Assembly: GCA_019911765.1 (NCBI GenBank)
Contig: JAIOJU010000061.1
Location: 1-35,937, forward strand
Direction: 5' to 3'
Source of the DNA: Thiobacillus sp.
GTDB taxonomy: Bacteria; Pseudomonadota; Gammaproteobacteria; Burkholderiales; Thiobacillaceae
DNA: 35,937 nucleotides
Within the stretch, counting starts at the first letter, position 1. Every line of letters starts with the position of its first letter. Below, piece after piece: positions 1-8,058 of the stretch. Made by a program: the position numbers and the translations under genes. The notes under the pieces are model-generated. The model searched no databases, was not told the origin of the DNA, and worked only from the letters and a program-made list of their open reading frames with translations.

Positions 1-227
1 TCGACCTCGGCGACCTCGGCACACGCCAGGTGTTCGCCGGGATCAAGTCGGCCTATCTGCCCAAAGCCCTGATCGACCGTCTCACCATCGTGGTCGCCAA
101 CCTCGCTCCGCGCAAGATGAAATTCGGCATGAGCGAAGGCATGGTGCTGGCCGCCTCCGGCAGCGAACCGGGCCTGTTCATCCTGTCGCCGGACCACGGC
201 GCCCAGCCCGGCATGAAAGTGAAGTAA
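1..227 (+). CDS. metG: Methionyl-tRNA synthetase, C-terminal tRNA-binding domain (partial, 5' end outside window)
   Basis: The open frame enters from the left edge in frame 3 and stops with TAA at 225-227. About 75 residues are visible. They match the C-terminal OB-fold (EMAP/Trbp111-like) dimerisation and tRNA-binding domain that many bacterial MetRS carry: a D-L-G-x-R-x-V-F-A-G-I stretch, then [18 protein letters not shown] and the terminal GAQPGMKVK. The full enzyme charges tRNA-Met in the cytoplasm. The catalytic Rossmann domain and KMSKS loop lie outside the window. acyP starts 7 nt downstream and may be co-transcribed. The family is clear from the C-terminal signature, although free-standing proteins with the same fold (CsaA/Trbp111) cannot be fully excluded from this fragment. 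Confidence 0.88.
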   Translation, partial: DLGDLGTRQVFAGIKSAYLPKALIDRLTIVVANLAPRKMKFGMSEGMVLAASGSEPGLFILSPDHGAQPGMKVK

Positions 228-234
228 ATCGCCG

Positions 235-510
235 GTGGTCACATTCCACCTCAAAATCCAGGGTCGCGTGCAGGGCGTGTGGTTTCGTGAATCCATGCGC
301 CGTGAAGCCGAACGCCTGGGGGTCAACGGCTGGGTCTGCAATCGGTCGGATGGTTCAGTGGAGGCCACGGTTCAGGGGGCAACTGATGCAGTCAACGCCT
401 TGATCGAATGGGCTCACTCGGGCCCACCGCTGGCGCAGGTACAGCAGGTTGTCCAGACAGCCATCGTGACGCAAGACCTGTTCAGCACATTCGAGAAACG
501 GGCGGCATAA
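235..510 (+). CDS. acyP: Acylphosphatase
   Basis: This is a 91-residue protein, the usual acylphosphatase size. It hydrolyses carboxyl-phosphate bonds of small acyl phosphates in the cytosol. The signature is complete: [10 protein letters not shown] near residues 10-19 carries the phosphate-binding loop and catalytic Arg, and [14 protein letters not shown] near residues 29-42 carries the catalytic Asn. The start is GTG at 235, the only start that keeps the beta-strand ahead of the GRVQG loop. It lies 7 nt after the metG stop with a weak GAAG upstream, so translation may be coupled to metG. No T-tract terminator on the plus strand follows it; the hairpin at 557-580 is oriented for the minus strand. 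Confidence 0.9.
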   Translation: MVTFHLKIQGRVQGVWFRESMRREAERLGVNGWVCNRSDGSVEATVQGATDAVNALIEWAHSGPPLAQVQQVVQTAIVTQDLFSTFEKRAA

Positions 511-550
511 AATCAGGCGCTCATACGGGCGTCAACAAAGCACTCAGGCA

Positions 551-580
551 AAAAAAAGCCCGACTCGTTTGAGTCGGGCT
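551..580 (-). terminator. Intrinsic terminator downstream of dnaE / small RNA candidate
   Basis: A perfect 10-bp stem (557-566 with 571-580, AGCCCGACTC / GAGTCGGGCT) closes a 4-nt loop. On the minus strand it is followed by seven T (557-551). On the plus strand no T-run follows, so it serves minus-strand transcripts: dnaE read-through and/or the small RNA candidate. Confidence 0.85.
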
Positions 581-660
581 GAATATCCACCAAAGGAGGA
601 GGATTGGAGGAGACAACACCTATGTGCCATTGCGGCCACATCAGCGTTATAAGAATCTTC
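551..660 (-). ncRNA. Candidate small RNA with anti-Shine-Dalgarno motifs, in the dnaE 3' flank
   Basis: Read on the minus strand, the DNA after the dnaE stop holds in order a TTGACA hexamer (678-683), a bulged hairpin (621-638), two C/U-rich tracts UCUCCUCC (613-606) and UCCUCCUCCU (603-594), and an intrinsic terminator (580-551). The tracts resemble the 16S rRNA anti-Shine-Dalgarno sequence CACCUCCUUA. Small RNAs with exposed CCUCCUCC loops are known in alphaproteobacteria (the 'cuckoo'/CcsR type). I infer either an independent RNA of about 95-110 nt or one released from the dnaE 3' UTR. The 5' end is not determined because the -10 is poor. No expression evidence is available here. Confidence 0.35.
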
Positions 661-683
661 TAATATTACGTTATGCCTGTCAA
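655..683 (-). promoter_or_regulatory. Possible sigma-70 promoter for the 3'-flank RNA
   Basis: On the minus strand a perfect -35 hexamer TTGACA (683-678) is followed after 17 nt by GAAGAT (660-655), which matches only 3 of 6 -10 positions. A better -10-like hexamer, TATAAC (651-646), lies 26 nt from the -35, which is too far. The surrounding DNA is clearly AT-rich compared with the flanking genes, which favours a promoter. Activity is uncertain. Confidence 0.25.
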
Positions 684-751
684 CAAGTTTTTAACAAAAA
701 AGCCTGAATTGGTACGATTATTCCAACGCCTCAATTGCCTAAACGCCACAC

Positions 752-3700
752 TCAGTAAATAACGCTCACCGCTTCGGGCTTCAGCCACCCCCCAAGCGAC
801 TCAAGCAGGCGGTCATCCAGTCTCACCTTCCAGTCCTCGCCCAGCCGTACCCGACAGCGCGCATGCGGAGTACGGTAATCCACCCACACCGGGCAGCCAT
901 CTTCCTGCACCTTGTAGGGCGCAAGCAATTCCGCCAGCTTGCGGCCACTATCGGGTTGGGGCGTGCACTGACCATTGCACGCCAGTTGCAAGCCTTGGGC
1001 AAACCGGGTGCGTGCACCGGCCAGATCGTAGATCTTTTCCGCCGTGACCCGGACGCCACCCGAATAATCATCGCGGTTGACCTTGCCTTCGATGATCAGC
1101 AGCGCGTCATCCTTTAACAGGTGCCGGTTCTGCTCGTAAAGTTCGTTGAAAATCACCACCTCGACCTGCGCCGTCACGTCATCCAGCAACAGAATCAGCA
1201 TCTTGCCGCGCCGCGTCATCTGGGTGCGCAGCGACACCGCGATACCGGCCAGCATCACCGGATCACGCGAGGGTTCCAGACTGTCGAGCTGTTTCTTGGC
1301 AAAGCTCGACACTTCAGCCAGATAGGAAGTGAACGGATGGCCGCTGAAGAAATATCCCAAGGCGGATTTTTCCTGCTGCAGTTTTTCCTGATCCGACCAC
1401 ACCGGCACGTCGACCAGATCTTCGCCGCCATCCAATGCCTCGCCGAACAGGCCAACCTGCCCGCCGCTGCGCGCGACGCGGTCGGCGGTTTCCAGTGCAG
1501 CGGCAACCGAAGCCATCAGGCTGGCGCGGTGATCGTTGATTTGATCGAACGCTCCGGCCTTCACCAGCGCTTCGAGCACACGGCGGTTCAGATAGCGCTT
1601 GTCGACCCGGCGAGTCAGGTCAAACAAGCCTTTATACGGACCATTGGCCTCACGTTCGGCGACGATCGCACCAATTGCCGCCTCTCCGCTGCCCTTGATC
1701 GCCCCCAGGCCGTAACGGATTTCGGTCTTGCTGACGGGTTCGAAGCGATAACCGGACTGGTTGATGTCGGGCGGCAACAGCGTCATCCCGTTGGCGCGGT
1801 TGTCCTCGAAAAACACGCGCACCTTGTCGGTATCCGACATTTCGGACGACATCGTCGCCGCCATGAACTCGGCCGGGTAATACGCCTTGAGCCAGGCCGT
1901 GTGATACGCGATCAGCGCGTAGGCGGCCGAGTGCGACTTGTTGAAGCCGTATTCGGCAAACTTCTCCATCAGGTCGAACAGGCGCTCGGCGACCTTGGTG
2001 TCGGCGCCGCGCTTGGCGGCGCCTTCGAGGAAAATGGTGCGCTGCTTGGCCATTTCCTCGGGTTTCTTTTTACCCATGGCGCGCCGCAGCATGTCGGCGG
2101 CGCCGAGACTGTAGCCTGCCAGAATCTGCGCCACCAGCATCACCTGCTCCTGGTAGACGATGATGCCGTAGGTCGATTTCAGTACCGGTTCGAGGTCAGG
2201 GTGGAAATATTCCGGCTTCTGCTTGCCCTGCTTGCGCGCGATGAAATCGTCCACCATGCCCGACCCCAGCGGACCCGGCCGGTTGAGCGCCATCAGGGCG
2301 ATGATGTCCTCGAAGCAGTCGCCCTTGAGCTTCTTTTCCAGATCCTTGGCCGAGCGCGATTCGGACTGGAACACGGCGGTGGTGTTACCGTCGGCAAACA
2401 GCTTGTAGACCGCTGGATCGTCGAGCGGCAGGTCTTCCAGACGGAAATCCTTGCGGTCTTCGTGGCGCTGCACGAAGCGCACCGCCTCGGCGAGAATGGT
2501 CAGGGTGCGCAGGCCGAGGAAGTCGAACTTGACCAGACCAATCGCCTCGACATCGTCCTTGTCGAACTGCGACACCGCCGCATCCGAGCCTTCGGCGCGA
2601 TACAACGGGCAAAAGTCGGTGAGCTTGCCCGGCGCGATCAGCACGCCGCCCGCGTGCATGCCGACGTTGCGGGTGACGCCTTCGAGCTTTTCAGCCAATG
2701 GCAGCAACTCGGCGAGTTCTTCCTCATTACGCGCCCGCTCGTCGATCTGCGGTTCCTTCTCGCGCGCCTCGGCCAGCGAAATCCCCAGTTCGTTGGGCAC
2801 CAGCTTGACGAACTTGTCGACGAACAGATACGGCAGATCAAGCACGCGCCCGACATCGCGCAGCACCGCCTTGGCCGCCATAGTGCCGAAGGTGGCGATC
2901 TGCGACACCGCGTCATGGCCATAGCGGTCTTTCACGTACTGAATCACGCGGTCGCGTCCATCCTGGCAAAAGTCGATATCGAAGTCGGGCATCGACACCC
3001 GTTCCGGGTTGAGGAAACGCTCAAACAGCAAGTCGTATTCCAAAGGGTCGAGATCGGTAATCAGCAGGCTGTACGCCACCAGCGAGCCGGCGCCGGAACC
3101 GCGCCCCGGCCCCACCGGCACACCATTGTTCTTGGCCCAGTTGATGAAGTCGGACACGATCAAAAAATAGCCCGGAAACCCCATTTGAATAATCGTGCCG
3201 AGTTCGAATTCCAGCCGCTCGGTGTACTCGGGCATTTTGGCGGCGCGAATGGCTTCGTCCGGATAGAGCACGGCCATGCGCGCCTGCAGGCCTTCATGGG
3301 AGCGCTGCCGCATGTAGTCGTCAAGACTCATGCCGTCGGGCGTCGGAAAGTCGGGCAGCTTGCTCTTGCCCAGTTCCAGCGTGAGATTGCAGCGCTTGGC
3401 AATTTCCACGCTGTTGGCGAGCGCCTCGGGCAAATCGGCAAACAGCGTCGCCATTTCCTCCGGCGTCTTGAAATACTGTTCGGCAGTGAACGGCCGCGGA
3501 CGACGAGGGTCACCCAGCATCATGCCCTCGGCGATGCACACCCGCGCCTCGTGCGCCTTGAAGTCATCCGGTGCAATAAACTGGATCGGGTGCGTGGCCA
3601 CGGACGGCAAATCAAGCGCCGCCCCGATATCGAGCAGGCCGTCGATCAGACGCTCGGTGTGCGGCTGACCAAAACGCTGCAACTCCAGGTAGTAACGAGC

Positions 3701-4189
3701 GGGAAACAGCGCAGCCCAGGCTTCGGCGGCTGCGCGCGCCGCTTCGGGCTTGTCGTCGAGAATCGCCTGCGCCACATTGCCGGCATCGCCGCCCGACAGG
3801 GCCAGCAGGCCATCGGTGCCTTCGGCTAGCCAGGCCGGATCAATCTCGGCGTGGCCACGATGGATATTGTGCTGGAAAGCACGGGTCAGCAATTCGCACA
3901 GGCGGCGATAGCCTTCACGGTGTTGCACCAGCAGCAACAGACGCGAGGGCCGGTTGCGGTCCGCAACATTGGTCACCCACACATCGCACCCGAAAACCGG
4001 CTTGATGCCCGCGCCACGGGCCGCACGGTAAAACTTGACCCAGCCAAAGGTGTTGGACAAATCGGAAAGACCCATCGCAGGCATCCCGATCGCGCGCGCG
4101 CGCTTGACCGCGTCGCCCACGCGCACCAGGCCATCGACGACGGAGTACTCGGTGTGCAGACGAAGATGGATGAAATGCGGATCGGTCAT
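752..4189 (-). CDS. dnaE: DNA polymerase III subunit alpha
   Basis: This is a 1145-residue replicative polymerase; the E. coli protein has 1160. It is the catalytic core of the chromosomal replicase with epsilon and theta. In order: an N-terminal PHP domain opening with HLRLHTEYSVVDGL (about residues 8-21); palm and fingers with the catalytic acidic motif PDFDIDF near residue 400 and VGPGRGSGAGSL just before it; a helix-hairpin-helix region; and a C-terminal OB-fold (about 980-1060, LAGIAVSL onward). It starts at ATG 4189. A weak promoter (TAAAAT at 4222-4217) lies in the 159-bp gap to efp. It is transcribed toward acyP and ends 170 bp before the terminator at 551-580. The full-length opposite-strand frames over it are shadows. 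Confidence 0.98.
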   Translation of the reverse strand: MTDPHFIHLRLHTEYSVVDGLVRVGDAVKRARAIGMPAMGLSDLSNTFGWVKFYRAARGAGIKPVFGCDVWVTNVADRNRPSRLLLLVQHREGYRRLCELLTRAFQHNIHRGHAEIDPAWLAEGTDGLLALSGGDAGNVAQAILDDKPEAARAAAEAWAALFPARYYLELQRFGQPHTERLIDGLLDIGAALDLPSVATHPIQFIAPDDFKAHEARVCIAEGMMLGDPRRPRPFTAEQYFKTPEEMATLFADLPEALANSVEIAKRCNLTLELGKSKLPDFPTPDGMSLDDYMRQRSHEGLQARMAVLYPDEAIRAAKMPEYTERLEFELGTIIQMGFPGYFLIVSDFINWAKNNGVPVGPGRGSGAGSLVAYSLLITDLDPLEYDLLFERFLNPERVSMPDFDIDFCQDGRDRVIQYVKDRYGHDAVSQIATFGTMAAKAVLRDVGRVLDLPYLFVDKFVKLVPNELGISLAEAREKEPQIDERARNEEELAELLPLAEKLEGVTRNVGMHAGGVLIAPGKLTDFCPLYRAEGSDAAVSQFDKDDVEAIGLVKFDFLGLRTLTILAEAVRFVQRHEDRKDFRLEDLPLDDPAVYKLFADGNTTAVFQSESRSAKDLEKKLKGDCFEDIIALMALNRPGPLGSGMVDDFIARKQGKQKPEYFHPDLEPVLKSTYGIIVYQEQVMLVAQILAGYSLGAADMLRRAMGKKKPEEMAKQRTIFLEGAAKRGADTKVAERLFDLMEKFAEYGFNKSHSAAYALIAYHTAWLKAYYPAEFMAATMSSEMSDTDKVRVFFEDNRANGMTLLPPDINQSGYRFEPVSKTEIRYGLGAIKGSGEAAIGAIVAEREANGPYKGLFDLTRRVDKRYLNRRVLEALVKAGAFDQINDHRASLMASVAAALETADRVARSGGQVGLFGEALDGGEDLVDVPVWSDQEKLQQEKSALGYFFSGHPFTSYLAEVSSFAKKQLDSLEPSRDPVMLAGIAVSLRTQMTRRGKMLILLLDDVTAQVEVVIFNELYEQNRHLLKDDALLIIEGKVNRDDYSGGVRVTAEKIYDLAGARTRFAQGLQLACNGQCTPQPDSGRKLAELLAPYKVQEDGCPVWVDYRTPHARCRVRLGEDWKVRLDDRLLESLGGWLKPEAVSVIY

Positions 4190-4240
4190 GGGCGCGCGAC
4201 AAAAAATCTGACTGCTATTTTAACGCTGCAGACCAGCCGC

Positions 4241-4275
4241 CAAAAACAAAAGGCAGCCGAAGCTGCCTTTTGTTT
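4241..4275 (-). terminator. Intrinsic terminator of the earP-efp operon
   Basis: A 14-bp stem (4244-4257 with 4262-4275) closes on a CGAA loop. On the minus strand it ends in a T-rich tail (complement of the A-run 4246-4242). It lies 74 bp after the efp stop and just before the dnaE promoter region. The plus-strand side also ends in TTTTGTTT, so the structure may work both ways. Confidence 0.85.
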
Positions 4276-4312
4276 GATTTAAGAAGTGGAATTCACCCGC
4301 AAGGGGCAGGCC

Positions 4313-4346
4313 GTGGTTGTACAGCCGATTAATCGGCAACAACCAC
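4313..4346 (-). repeat. Long hairpin in the efp 3' UTR
   Basis: Two nested inverted repeats lie immediately downstream of the efp stop: outer arms 4313-4320 and 4339-4346 (GTGGTTGT / ACAACCAC), and an inner perfect 14-bp palindrome at 4324-4337. No T-tract follows, so it looks like a 3'-end stabilising structure or processing site upstream of the true terminator at 4241-4275. Confidence 0.5.
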
Positions 4347-4348
4347 GC

Positions 4349-4909
4349 TCAATTGGCGCGGCGCTTGAATTCGTTTGTGCGGGTATCGATTTCAATCATG
4401 TCGCCGATATCGACGAAAGCAGCGACCGGCAATTCATAGCCGGTGGGCTTGATGCGGGCAGGCTTCATCACCTTGCCCGAGGTGTCGCCACGAACGGCCG
4501 GCTCGGTGTATTCGACTTCGCGGATCACGGTGGTCGGCATTTCGACCGAGATCGCCTTGCCGTCATAAAACACCACTTCCAGCGGCATGCCATCGTCCAG
4601 ATAGTTCAGGGCATCGCCAAGGTTTTCGGCTTCGATCTCGTACTGGTTGTAGTCGGCGTCCATGAACACATACAGTGGATCGGCGAAGTAGGAATAGGTG
4701 CAATCCTTGCGATCCAGCGACACCACTTCAAATTTATCGTCGGCGCGATAAACCGTTTCGGTGCCGGAACCATTGAGCAGGTTCTTGAGTTTCATCTTGA
4801 CGACGGATGAGTTGCGGCCCGATTTCGAGAATTCAGCCTTCACGACCACCATTGGGTCTTGGCCGATCATCACGACGTTGCCGGCGCGGAGTTCCTGTGC
4901 GGTTTTCAT
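4349..4909 (-). CDS. efp: Elongation factor P (Arg32 type)
   Basis: This 186-residue protein is the standard three-domain EF-P length. EF-P binds ribosomes stalled at polyproline and stimulates peptide-bond formation. The tip of the N-terminal domain reads SKSGRNSS with arginine at position 32, not the lysine of E. coli. In Pseudomonas, Neisseria and related bacteria that Arg32 is rhamnosylated by EarP, and earP lies directly upstream here, so the modification type is well supported by context. It starts at ATG 4909, preceded by AGGA about 6 nt upstream. The gap to earP is 44 bp and contains no terminator, so the two are probably one operon ending at the terminator 4241-4275. Confidence 0.97.
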   Translation of the reverse strand: MKTAQELRAGNVVMIGQDPMVVVKAEFSKSGRNSSVVKMKLKNLLNGSGTETVYRADDKFEVVSLDRKDCTYSYFADPLYVFMDADYNQYEIEAENLGDALNYLDDGMPLEVVFYDGKAISVEMPTTVIREVEYTEPAVRGDTSGKVMKPARIKPTGYELPVAAFVDIGDMIEIDTRTNEFKRRAN

Positions 4910-4953
4910 GGGTGTATCCTGCTGCGAGAGCGCTAAGAGTTTGAGAAAGCTCG

Positions 4954-6105
4954 CTATTTTAGCGTATTTTCCGCAAATTCCACCAGCTTCCCGGTCAGTT
5001 TTCCCGCCAGCCTGAGGTGATCAGGCCACACGCCAGCGTGCGACTCGATTGCGCCTTGCTGCGCCCGCCATTCGGCCCAGCACGTAGCCATATCCGGACC
5101 CGGCATGCCATTCCATATCTGCCACAGGTGCTTTACTGCCTGTGTGGCGGCTGCATCCATTTGGGCCGTGTAATGCGCCAACAGCGCATTGAGCTTGTCC
5201 CAGTGCGCCTGCTCGTCCTGCGGATACGCCTGCCACACCAATGGATGCGACGCCCACTGTGCCCGCACGCAGGAATCCTCTCCGCGTACGAAATTCAGAT
5301 CGCACGCCCAGAGCAGATGGTCGTATGTATCCTGATCGGAGAACGGCAACACCTGCAACCGCAACGCGCCACGCTGATGCACGTCGCCTGCCGCCAGCGT
5401 GTGGACATCCAGCCATGCAGCCAGTTGCGGAATCACCCGGCCTTCGGGCACCAGACACGTCACGGCATGCGCGTCGCCCGCCCAGGCATCGAGCAAACCC
5501 GGCAGCGCAGGGTTTTCATAGGCAAAGAGCGACACCCGCAACTCGTCCGCCTGCGGGGCGTCCAGCCCAAGCCCGCGCCAATAGTCCGTCACCCCCGATT
5601 TGAAAAAAGCTGTGCGCTGGTCATCAAAACCGGCTTCAATCAGCAAGCCGCCCGTGTCCGGGGTGTAGCCAGGAAAAAAGAAATATTTGGTCAGCGGCAA
5701 ACGCGGATGAGGCGACGGCAAGCCGTGATGCCCGGCCACCCAGGGTTCCGCGCTCAGGTATTCGAGATTGATCCAGACCGGCCGTGGCAACTGTTCGCTC
5801 ATCGCCGTCAGATAGCTTTCCGGCAGGGCACAGCCGAACGCCTCGACCACCACCTGCGCCGGTTCAACCAGACTGAATGGCGTGCGCCACGCGCAGATCA
5901 CCACGCCTTCGCAAATTTGCTGATCCGCATTCACATCGACGACAGGCCAGATGCGCTGAAATGCCCGCAGATCGTCCACCCACAGGCGCACGGCAAGGTC
6001 ATGTTCCCGCACCAGTCCGCGCGCCAGACGCCAGGCGATACCGATGTCGCCAAAGTTGTCGATGACGTTGCAGAAGATGTCCCAGGCTTTTTGCATAGCG
6101 CGCAT
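4954..6105 (-). CDS. earP: EF-P arginine-32 rhamnosyltransferase
   Basis: This is a 383-residue protein of the EarP (formerly DUF2331) GT-B glycosyltransferase family, which transfers rhamnose from dTDP-L-rhamnose onto Arg32 of EF-P. The N-terminal Rossmann half has [17 protein letters not shown], giving Asp16 and Asp20, the positions described as catalytic in Neisseria EarP. The C-terminal nucleotide-sugar-binding half has [14 protein letters not shown] near residue 275. The start is ATG 6105 with GGAG about 13 nt upstream; an internal ATG at 6096 is an alternative. It is the first gene of an earP-efp operon, the arrangement seen in other EarP organisms. The rhamnose-nucleotide synthesis genes (rmlABCD) are not in this window. 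Confidence 0.95.
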   Translation of the reverse strand: MRAMQKAWDIFCNVIDNFGDIGIAWRLARGLVREHDLAVRLWVDDLRAFQRIWPVVDVNADQQICEGVVICAWRTPFSLVEPAQVVVEAFGCALPESYLTAMSEQLPRPVWINLEYLSAEPWVAGHHGLPSPHPRLPLTKYFFFPGYTPDTGGLLIEAGFDDQRTAFFKSGVTDYWRGLGLDAPQADELRVSLFAYENPALPGLLDAWAGDAHAVTCLVPEGRVIPQLAAWLDVHTLAAGDVHQRGALRLQVLPFSDQDTYDHLLWACDLNFVRGEDSCVRAQWASHPLVWQAYPQDEQAHWDKLNALLAHYTAQMDAAATQAVKHLWQIWNGMPGPDMATCWAEWRAQQGAIESHAGVWPDHLRLAGKLTGKLVEFAENTLK

Positions 6106-6465
6106 GCTACCGCATCACTCCGCGCCTCCGGGCGGCCATCGCCGTAATGCCGGGCGCCAACCCCTGGGCATAAAACACGCGCGTTTCGCACCATTCCATT
6201 TAAATAAAAACCACAATCCAGCCAAGACCCTTGTTTTCAACCGGTTTTTACTTGTAAAAATTCATGCGCGGTAGTAAAAAGCAAAAAGTTTGGTTTCAAG
6301 AACCTATTGGTTTGGCATTACCAAGGAGAACACCGGGTAGCGCGCTTGAACTCAGATCGGCGGCAATAAAAACCAGGCCGCCCAGTCTTCCACCAGTGCA
6401 ATTGTGTTTATCACGGTTAGCTTGAGTGGTTGTATTTTTTTGGTCCGCCCAGGAGGAAGTATTAA
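6106..6465 (+). promoter_or_regulatory. Divergent intergenic region: earP promoter side and long cold-shock leader
   Basis: These 360 bp separate earP (minus) from the cold-shock gene (plus) and hold no convincing gene. A plausible plus-strand promoter is TTGTTT (6231-6236), 16 nt, TGTAAA (6253-6258). It would give a leader of about 200 nt, in line with the long, structured 5' UTRs of CspA-type mRNAs. A small inverted repeat TTGGT / ACCAA (6307-6311, 6320-6324) lies inside that leader. A strong ribosome-binding site AGGAGG (6451-6456) precedes the csp ATG by 9 nt. Confidence 0.4.
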
Positions 6466-6672
6466 ATGGCAACAGGTACAGTCAAGTGGTTCAGCGACGC
6501 CAAGGGTTTTGGCTTCATTACCCCGGATAACGGCGGCGAAGATGTGTTCGCACATTTTTCCGCCATCCAGAGCAACGGTTTCAAGACCTTGAAGGAAGGC
6601 CAGAAAGTGTCTTTCGAAGAAACCCAGGGCCCCAAGGGAAAACAGGCTTCCAACATCCAGCCGCTGGCTTGA
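6466..6672 (+). CDS. Cold-shock protein, CspA family
   Basis: A 68-residue single cold-shock domain, the usual length. It binds single-stranded RNA and DNA and acts as an RNA chaperone. Both nucleic-acid-binding motifs are present: RNP1-like KGFGFITP (residues 14-21) and RNP2-like DVFAHFSAI (about 26-34). The start follows an excellent AGGAGG at 9-nt spacing. The long leader and strong terminator (6690-6718) indicate a monocistronic mRNA. Whether it is cold-induced or constitutive (CspE/CspC-like) cannot be told from the protein. It is unrelated in function to its neighbours earP and icd. Confidence 0.95.
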   Translation: MATGTVKWFSDAKGFGFITPDNGGEDVFAHFSAIQSNGFKTLKEGQKVSFEETQGPKGKQASNIQPLA

Positions 6673-6689
6673 ACAGCTGGACTGGAACT

Positions 6690-6718
6690 AAAAAGCCCCG
6701 CCGAAGCGGGGCTTTTTT
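6690..6718 (+). terminator. Intrinsic terminator between csp and icd (bidirectional)
   Basis: An 11-bp stem (6691-6701 with 6706-6716, core GCCCCGC / GCGGGGC) with a CGAA loop is followed by a T-run on the plus strand (6713-6718). It has an A-run on its left side (6690-6694), which supplies Ts for minus-strand icd transcripts. It sits between the convergent ends of csp (6672) and icd (6742) and probably ends both. Confidence 0.92.
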
Positions 6719-6741
6719 ACGGCCATGTTTCAAAGCCAACC

Positions 6742-7980
6742 TTACATCTTCGCGACCATGGCCTCGGCGAACGCCGAGCACTTCACCTCGGTCGCACCGT
6801 CCATCAAACGCGCGAAATCGTAGGTCACGGTCTTGTCGGCAATTGCTTTTTCCATGCTGGCAATAATGAGGTCGGCTGCTTCGATCCAGCCCAGGTGACG
6901 CAGCATCATTTCCGCCGACAGGATCAGTGAACCGGGATTGACGTAATCCTTGCCCGCGTACTTGGGAGCCGTGCCGTGGGTGGCCTCGAACATCGCCACC
7001 GTGTCCGACAGGTTGGCACCCGGTGCGATGCCGATGCCGCCGACTTCCGCTGCCAGCGCGTCGGACACGTAGTCGCCGTTGAGGTTGAGCGTGGCGATGA
7101 CGTCGTACTCGTCAGGACGCAGCAGGATCTGCTGCAGGAAGGCATCGGCGATCACGTCCTTGATCACGATACCGTTCGGCAGCTCCATCCACGGGCCTTC
7201 GCCGATCAGCTTGGCGCCGAATTCGCGCGCGGCCAGCTCGTACCCCCATTTCTTGAAGCCGCCTTCGGTGAACTTCATGATGTTGCCCTTATGTACGAGC
7301 GTGACTGATTTTCTTCCATTATCCAGCGCGTACTGGATTGCTCTTCGGATCAGCCGCTCGGAACCTTCGACCGATACCGGCTTGATGCCGATGGCCGAGG
7401 TCTCGGGGAAACGGATTTTCTTGACACCCATTTCCTTCTGCAGGAATTCGATGACCTTCTTCACTTCGTCGCTGCCGGCTTCCCATTCGACGCCGGCGTA
7501 GATGTCTTCGGTGTTCTCGCGGAAGATCACCATGTCGACTTTTTCCGGCGCCTTGACCGGGCTGGGCACGCCGGTGAAATAACGCACCGGGCGCAGGCAC
7601 ACATACAGATCCAGCATCTGGCGCAGCGCCACGTTGAGCGAGCGGATGCCGCCCGAGGTCGGCGTGGTAAGCGGGCCCTTGATCGAAATCATGTAGTCCT
7701 TCACCGCCTGCACGGTTTCTTCCGGCAGCCACTGGTCGGCGCCGTACACCCTGGTGGCTTTTTCGCCGGCAAACACTTCCATCCAGGCGATCTGCTTCTT
7801 GCCGCCGTAGGCCTTGGCCACGGCCGCATCGACCACCCGACGCATGGCCGGGGTGATGTCAACGCCGGTGCCATCGCCTTCGATGAAGGGAATGATCGGC
7901 ATGTCGGGGACGTTCAGGGTATTGTCGGCGTTAACGGTGATTTTCTGGCCTGCGGCGGGAATCTGGATATGTGTGCTCAT
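6742..7980 (-). CDS. icd: Isocitrate dehydrogenase, NADP-dependent
   Basis: With ATG at 7980 this is 412 residues; E. coli Icd has 416. It oxidatively decarboxylates isocitrate to 2-oxoglutarate in the TCA cycle. Visible features: IEGDGTG near the N terminus; the substrate loop [12 protein letters not shown] whose Ser114 matches the E. coli Ser113 phosphorylated by Ace[33 protein letters not shown]; and the NADP-binding [12 protein letters not shown]. The frame stays open to 8145, but that extension would overlap rluE and its promoter and does not match the family, so 7980 is preferred. It is divergent from rluE-nudJ-mnmA, the same arrangement as icd with ymfC-ymfB-mnmA in E. coli. Confidence 0.97.
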   Translation of the reverse strand: MSTHIQIPAAGQKITVNADNTLNVPDMPIIPFIEGDGTGVDITPAMRRVVDAAVAKAYGGKKQIAWMEVFAGEKATRVYGADQWLPEETVQAVKDYMISIKGPLTTPTSGGIRSLNVALRQMLDLYVCLRPVRYFTGVPSPVKAPEKVDMVIFRENTEDIYAGVEWEAGSDEVKKVIEFLQKEMGVKKIRFPETSAIGIKPVSVEGSERLIRRAIQYALDNGRKSVTLVHKGNIMKFTEGGFKKWGYELAAREFGAKLIGEGPWMELPNGIVIKDVIADAFLQQILLRPDEYDVIATLNLNGDYVSDALAAEVGGIGIAPGANLSDTVAMFEATHGTAPKYAGKDYVNPGSLILSAEMMLRHLGWIEAADLIIASMEKAIADKTVTYDFARLMDGATEVKCSAFAEAMVAKM

Positions 7981-8006
7981 GGTGTCTCGAAACGTTGCTG
8001 ATGCCC

Positions 8007-8050
8007 TTGAGGTACTTGGGCCCTGTTTGGGTAAAATGGGACTTTGTCCC
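8007..8050 (+). promoter_or_regulatory. Probable promoter and dyad for the rluE-nudJ-mnmA operon
   Basis: TTGAGG (8007-8012), 19 nt, TAAAAT (8032-8037). A short perfect dyad GGGAC-TTT-GTCCC (8038-8050) directly follows the -10 and would sit at the transcription start, as an operator or a 5'-terminal hairpin. The spacing is longer than ideal. Confidence 0.4.
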
Positions 8051-8058
8051 TCCGAAGC

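Noticed and set aside
1121-3829. 902-codon open frame on the plus strand across dnaE
   Set aside because: It is the antisense shadow of a well-conserved dnaE; composition is His/Arg/Gln-rich with no family signature, as expected from a GC-rich gene read backwards.
6264-6425. 53-codon ORF in the cold-shock leader
   Set aside because: No Shine-Dalgarno, no protein-like composition, and it lies where a structured untranslated leader is expected.
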